Shown here piece by piece: positions 7,301 through 9,225 of a stretch of DNA of 9,225 bases. A model generated the notes under the pieces. It made no database searches. It was not told the origin of the DNA and saw only the letters and a program-made list of their open reading frames with translations. This stretch comes from Candidatus Latescibacterota bacterium (GTDB lineage Bacteria; Latescibacterota; MVCY01): positions 1-9,225 of the forward strand of contig DAOVPH010000058.1 of the NCBI GenBank assembly GCA_030629295.1, written 5' to 3'. Numbering within the stretch: the stretch's first letter is position 1; every line of letters starts with the position of its first letter. The translations under genes and the position numbers were made by a program.

Positions 7301-7989
7301 AACCGGGAAAAAATGTTACGGGCTTCATTGAAGTTGTTCTGTTCGAGTCTGATTCTGGTGAGCTCCAACAGGGCCCTGGGTCGCCACTGGGCAGAGGAGA
7401 CTTTGGCAAATTCAGAAAGAGCATCCGTATAATTGCCTGTTTCCCAGCTACATATTCCCAACCAATAGTGGGACTCGTCGGTCAGGGGCGAATCCCTGTA
7501 CTCGGTGATGAGCCGTCTTAAGGCCTGAATTGCTTCTGAAGGTTGCTCGGCATCAGAGAATATCTTGCCTGCTTTCAGTAGGGCCTCTGGGGCCAAGTGG
7601 CTGCCAGGGAAAAGATTCTGGAGTTTCAGGTAAGTCTCTGCAGCCTTCCGGGGTCTGCCCAAGAGGGTCAAAGACTGAGAACACCCCTTCCAGGCCTCAG
7701 GGAGATGGATGTCGTCGGGATAGTTTACGATGAAATCCTGGTAGCTGTGCAGGGCACCTTCCGGCTTTTCTGCCTCTAAGTAACAGTGGGCAAGCAGAAG
7801 CTGAGCTGCCGAGGCCTTGGGGTCTGCTGGCCGGGCTCGAAGAAACCCTCGCAGCTGCTCTGCCGCCAGTTCGTACATTTGATCCTGGTAGAGTTTTTGG
7901 GCGAAACCCAACTCATCGATCTCTCGGGCCTGAGCAAGGGTTTGTCCTAAGAACAGACAGACTACAAGAAGTATTATTGGTCTTCGCAT
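4327..7989 (-). CDS. Large secreted TPR-repeat protein (about 31 tandem TPR-like units)
   Basis: With the ATG at 7989 the product is 1220 residues. Residues 1-21 (MRRPIILLVVCLFLGQTLAQA) form a clear Sec signal peptide with a two-arginine N-region, a hydrophobic core and an AQA-type cleavage site. No lipobox or later membrane segment is visible, so the mature protein should be soluble in the periplasm or attached through partners. Residues 22-1204 parse into 31 successive TPR-like units, most of 36-38 residues, ending in a short helix rich in R, K and Q. The unit pattern (A-LLxLAxxYLxxGxxxxAxxxYxxFLxxYPxSxxAx) is of the kind in BamD- and YbgF/CpoB-like envelope proteins, but this protein is far longer. 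No catalytic domain is visible, so a scaffolding or assembly role is inferred. The frame stays open upstream to 8247, but that part lies inside folK. The signal peptide fixes the start at 7989, which overlaps the folK end by 16 bp. Confidence 0.88.
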   Translation of the reverse strand: MRRPIILLVVCLFLGQTLAQAREIDELGFAQKLYQDQMYELAAEQLRGFLRARPADPKASAAQLLLAHCYLEAEKPEGALHSYQDFIVNYPDDIHLPEAWKGCSQSLTLLGRPRKAAETYLKLQNLFPGSHLAPEALLKAGKIFSDAEQPSEAIQALRRLITEYRDSPLTDESHYWLGICSWETGNYTDALSEFAKVSSAQWRPRALLELTRIRLEQNNFNEARNIFSRFKKDFPKNPTTGQAAILLAGQLREKGQFSQAAEFLQQASGVLPEGELKENALLDLADSYSLAENDSLAILWYRSFLKDYPQSPHQPEALLGLERTYLDQNDLESALCTFRKLQALVPDSKYLKSSYQLLAQAHLRNGQAAEAARFYTEYLSLCDQKEEAERMKFELARLYQRDLHWLNRAVLLYQELAQGASALAESSQFALARCLEQQGESIRAQEEYQLLLQRFPTGQFASEAHQRLEYIEQFSPDWKLATKILVQVLKDGFTGGSEEQALYSLALTCYRELKDFEGTASVLRAYVQRYPQSSRADSAQYLLAQCYLKLHQKCVLNGQPQAAKEFSPRVAEAYQTLVKNYPQSSWADDAAIFLIENALSAAPSDSARWDLMLNSYQQFLETYLESNRLDFVLLRIGDAYRGLGRQDSSLTQQAMSIYQKLQDQFPQSPYADNARFGIGVCQIDTEDFKTAESSFRSLLFRYPDSELTDRSRFQLGRLLFLRGDFQGATEQFRPLLTQRFFPDQSPQLIRLYLAQAYSQISQTDQAALLYQEILKQTGEEDETLTSPPESPEKKTIKRALLGLASIYEKKGKYAEAVDLCNQFLRSYPQDIASDSVLFHKGKLLLSLGDESEAIRTWEELTQKFSSSVFAPEAAERAGAIFLRQRKYQDALSAYTLTLSLDQERMEAAGGIAICLLRTGQEKRAGSALRSFKKRFGQSPKAPQWIARFEYERGLLWWEQKAYKKAREQFQLVLNEFPGSEFADDASYHIAVCLLQEGKNNEAVEELVQFSQDFPSSAYIGQGNMKLGGFYYLERQFAKAADAYQKVLADTTTALAPDAMFNLILTYERLGQLGLAIDTAKRLVQRFPDYESTPRVKVKIGIFLMELERYEEAIEQFNQCLHWSTGEQEAEIRYYIAECYFNLAEYQDALYWYLRVAYLNPEQQMWAVTAQYKAGQACEKLNNFIQAKNLYGRIIVRYGASSEWGRAAKQRLNKLENRQQK
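4378..7926 (-). repeat. Tandem array of 31 TPR-like protein units inside the large secreted protein
   Basis: I divided residues 22-1204 by hand at the repeating helix-A start that follows a YPxSxxA-like turn. Fifteen of the 31 units are exactly 37 residues and most others 34-40. The 37-residue period, three longer than a canonical 34-residue TPR, comes from a longer loop between units. Four units are longer: unit 15 (51 residues), units 16 and 17 (42 each) and unit 20 (50, with an acidic/proline linker GEEDETLTSPPESPEKK). Units are divergent in sequence, with no recent near-identical copies, so the array is old. TPR identity is by eye, and the boundaries are approximate. Confidence 0.8.
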
Positions 7990-8504
7990 CGGATTTTTTG
8001 TAGACCTCCTCTCCGGTTTTTCAGGGGGCCAAACAAGCGGATGGATTGCTGTCCGCAGTTCTCTTTCAATAACAGGCAGATAGCTTTCTTTAGAACAGGG
8101 TGCAGCAGCAAGGGTTCGATTTCGCAGAGGGGCATCAAGACAAACGCCCGCTGGTGCAGTCGGGGGTGGGGGATTGTTAGATCTGGATCCTCCAGAACTA
8201 AGTTGTCGTAAAGCAGAATGTCTAAGTCCACAGTCCTTGGGCCCCACGGTTGGGTGCGTTTTCGCCCCAGTTTTCTTTCAACCGATTGAGTGAAGTTCAA
8301 CAACTTCCGAGGAGAGAAAGCGGTATTGGCTTTGAGCACTGCGTTCAAGAAAGAAGGTTGTTCAGTGAATCCTAACGGGGCAGCCTCGTACAGCGAAGAG
8401 ACAGAGAGGATCTGAATCTTCTGCGAAAGCAGTTCCACTGCCTGGTTCATAAGGGCTTCTCGATCGCCGAGATTTGAGCCCAGACCAAGGTAAACCGTGG
8501 CCAT
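7974..8504 (-). CDS. folK: 2-amino-4-hydroxy-6-hydroxymethyldihydropteridine diphosphokinase (HPPK)
   Basis: The enzyme transfers pyrophosphate from ATP to 6-hydroxymethyl-7,8-dihydropterin, the step before dihydropteroate synthase in folate synthesis. The 176-residue protein starts with the family hallmark YLGLGSNLGDRE (5-16). It continues with YEAAPLGFTEQPSFLNAV (39-56) around the pterin pocket. The diagnostic stretch E76..LGRKRTQPWGPRTVDLDILLYD (to 100) carries the metal-binding aspartates D93 and D95 and the W87-G-P-R loop. PHPRLHQRAFVLMPLCEIEP (112-131) completes the signature. Length is normal (about 160-180), with a basic tail of some 20 residues that may be dispensable. Its ATG directly follows the folB TAA with no base between, and GAGGAG lies upstream at a good distance within folB. 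Its 3' end overlaps the TPR gene by 16 bp. The neighbour folB makes its substrate. Confidence 0.96.
   Translation of the reverse strand: MATVYLGLGSNLGDREALMNQAVELLSQKIQILSVSSLYEAAPLGFTEQPSFLNAVLKANTAFSPRKLLNFTQSVERKLGRKRTQPWGPRTVDLDILLYDNLVLEDPDLTIPHPRLHQRAFVLMPLCEIEPLLLHPVLKKAICLLLKENCGQQSIRLFGPLKNRRGGLQKIRCEDQ
8005..8010 (-). promoter_or_regulatory. Strong but distant Shine-Dalgarno site for the TPR gene
   Basis: AGGAGG on the minus strand lies within the folK coding sequence, 15 nt before the ATG at 7989. This spacing is longer than the usual 5-9 nt. No ATG, GTG or TTG in the TPR frame falls nearer to it, and the signal peptide begins exactly at 7989, so I keep that start. Coupling to folK termination at 7974 may assist initiation. 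Confidence 0.5.
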
Positions 8505-8882
8505 TTACGACTCTCCTCTGGGGGGATTATAGACCCGGTGAATTTCTACTTCTACCCCGTCGAAATGGGCGGGAGAAGGAGGATTGGGTTTACGCACCCG
8601 TACGGTGAGCTCACGCGCAGGAAAGCTCTCTGCAATCTTCTGGGCTATGCGCTCGGCGAGGGTTTCAATGAGATTGAATTTTTCTCCTGTGATTACTTCC
8701 TGAACGAGGTTAAGCAGTCGAGAATAATCCAGGGTGTCTTCCAATTGGTCAGAGAGACCCGCCTTTTGGAGATCAGTTTTGACTTCTAAGTCCACCTCAA
8801 ACCACTGTCCCAGGCTTTTTTCTTCTGGAAGCACCCCGTGGTAGGCGTAAAAGCGCATATTCTTGAGACGCAGGATATCCAT
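8505..8882 (-). CDS. folB: Dihydroneopterin aldolase
   Basis: The enzyme splits 7,8-dihydroneopterin to 6-hydroxymethyl-7,8-dihydropterin and glycolaldehyde, supplying FolK. The 125-residue protein shows the family motifs in order: FYAYHGVLPEEKSLGQWFEVDL (11-32, with the conserved glutamates at 20-21), DTLDYSRL (49-56), NLIETLAERIA (70-80, with the pterin-binding E73) and VRKPNPP (96-102, with the catalytic-type K98). Length matches the ~120-residue family norm. The first ATG (8882) gives the usual N-terminal spacing MDILRLKNMRFYAYHG. An internal ATG at 8858 would remove the first strand. No Shine-Dalgarno sequence precedes the start, and the best promoter would begin transcription within a few bases of the ATG, so the mRNA may be leaderless. 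It is the first gene of the leftward run and abuts folK. Confidence 0.95.
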   Translation of the reverse strand: MDILRLKNMRFYAYHGVLPEEKSLGQWFEVDLEVKTDLQKAGLSDQLEDTLDYSRLLNLVQEVITGEKFNLIETLAERIAQKIAESFPARELTVRVRKPNPPSPAHFDGVEVEIHRVYNPPRGES

Positions 8883-8890
8883 TTGGGCAA

Positions 8891-8919
8891 AATATATTAA
8901 ATAAGTGCACTCAAGTCAA
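8891..8919 (-). promoter_or_regulatory. Predicted sigma-70 type promoter for the folB operon
   Basis: On the minus strand, TTGACT (8919-8914) and TATATT (8896-8891) are separated by 17 bp, each one base from consensus. Transcription would be expected to start near 8884-8882, essentially at the folB ATG. The -35 lies in the left arm of the inverted repeat at 8915-8936. An 8-bp palindrome AGTGCACT (8904-8911) sits in the spacer. Confidence 0.6.
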
Positions 8920-8936
8920 GGGAAATAACCCTTGAC
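8915..8936. promoter_or_regulatory. Perfect inverted repeat spanning both divergent -35 boxes (candidate operator)
   Basis: The arms GTCAAGGG (8915-8922) and CCCTTGAC (8929-8936) are perfect 8-bp complements around an AAATAA centre. Each arm contains most of a -35 box, the left for folB and the right for thiL. Part of the symmetry is expected because two back-to-back -35 boxes are themselves an inverted repeat, but the GGG/CCC extension is not. A dimeric regulator binding here could control both directions; this is inference. Confidence 0.45.
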
Positions 8937-8960
8937 ATCTTCTTCAAAATGGCTTAATAT
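8932..8960 (+). promoter_or_regulatory. Predicted sigma-70 type promoter for thiL
   Basis: The plus strand has a consensus TTGACA at 8932-8937 and a TAATAT -10 at 8955-8960 with a 17-bp spacer. The start site would fall near 8967, giving a leader of about 15 nt that just holds the ribosome-binding site. No thiamine riboswitch could fit in so short a leader. Confidence 0.6.
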
Positions 8961-8970
8961 AAGGCCAATC

Positions 8971-8975
8971 AGGAG
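8971..8975 (+). promoter_or_regulatory. Ribosome-binding site of thiL
   Basis: AGGAG lies 6 nt before the ATG at 8982 and supports that start. Confidence 0.75.
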
Positions 8976-8981
8976 ACTTAG

Positions 8982-9225
8982 ATGAAGATCAACAGCATCG
9001 GTGAATTTGGAGTCATCGAACGGATAAAGGGGTGGGTAACACCGGGCGACAGCTCTGTCTTAATTGGCATCGGTGATGATGCGGCGGTGGTTGAAGATCG
9101 GTCGGGCCTCTATCGCCTGATTACCACAGATGCCTTTGTAGAGGGAGTCCATTTCAAAAGGGAGTTTGCAACCCCTTGGCAGATTGGGTGGAAGACGATG
9201 GCAGCTACCCTGAGCGATATCGCTG
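8982..9225 (+). CDS. thiL: Thiamine-monophosphate kinase, 5' part (runs off the window)
   Basis: I translated this partial frame from the sequence; it stays open to the last base and gives 81 residues, about a quarter of the usual ~320-330. ThiL phosphorylates thiamine monophosphate to thiamine diphosphate with ATP. It belongs to the PurM/AIR synthetase-like fold. The N-terminus shows SIGEFGVIERI (5-15), the Mg-ATP binding GIGDDAAVV (29-37, with D32 and D33), TTDAFVEGVHF (48-58, with D50) and GWKTMAATLSDIA (69-81). Order and spacing match ThiL better than other superfamily members such as HypE, SelD or PurM, which differ around the TTD..VEGVHF segment. AGGAG upstream supports the start. The gene is divergent from folB, with the two promoters back to back. 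Confidence 0.92.
   Translation, partial: MKINSIGEFGVIERIKGWVTPGDSSVLIGIGDDAAVVEDRSGLYRLITTDAFVEGVHFKREFATPWQIGWKTMAATLSDIA

Noticed and set aside
7990..8247. In-frame upstream extension of the TPR gene adding 86 residues
   Set aside because: It lies wholly inside folK in another frame, is low-complexity and proline/arginine-rich, and would bury a textbook signal peptide that begins exactly at the ATG at 7989.
8923..8981. Thiamine (TPP) riboswitch before thiL
   Set aside because: The predicted leader is only about 15 nt, and no room or conserved stem pattern for a riboswitch is present between promoter and start.

Overview
The window looks like part of a bacterial chromosome of roughly mid GC content. 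It is almost fully coding, and nearly everything lies on the minus strand in one tightly packed run that reads leftward from about 8890 to the left edge. A Sec-type signal peptide on a huge TPR protein suggests a cell with an envelope compartment, most likely Gram-negative. Folate and thiamine genes, CorC/CNNM transporters and Shine-Dalgarno-type starts all fit bacteria. One gene (DUF1464 family) belongs to a family best known from archaea. The mix resembles deep-branching or uncultivated bacterial lineages, but the sequence alone does not let me name a phylum.

Layout from right to left. At 8982-9225 the 5' quarter of a thiL-like thiamine-monophosphate kinase gene points rightward. A 99-bp divergent intergenic region (8883-8981) carries a good sigma-70-like promoter on each strand, with the two -35 boxes embedded in one perfect inverted repeat. 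Leftward follow folB (dihydroneopterin aldolase) and folK (HPPK), joined stop-to-start. A 1220-residue secreted protein made of about 31 TPR-like units comes next. After it are two tandem CNNM/CorC-type DUF21-CBS membrane proteins, the first with and the second without the C-terminal CorC_HlyC domain. The run ends with a radical SAM/SPASM protein and a DUF1464 ASKHA-fold predicted acyl (butyrate) kinase. Gaps and overlaps in the run are 0, -16, +26, -4, +58 and -4/-1 bp, which implies one transcription unit or at most two (a break is conceivable only in the 58-bp gap).

Functionally, folB and folK catalyse consecutive steps of tetrahydrofolate synthesis, and thiL makes thiamine diphosphate. 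The shared divergent promoter region could co-regulate these two cofactor pathways. The TPR protein is probably a periplasmic or outer-membrane-associated scaffold. The CNNM pair probably handles divalent cations (Mg2+ or Co2+). The radical SAM and DUF1464 genes are translationally coupled and form a distinct, poorly understood module. Hand counts of a few 60-base lines suggest the radical SAM gene is more AT-rich than the TPR gene.

I see no RNA genes, mobile elements, CRISPR arrays or convincing terminators. The most interesting items are the radical SAM-DUF1464 pair, the palindromic divergent promoter with an apparently leaderless folB, and the very large all-TPR protein embedded in a folate operon.
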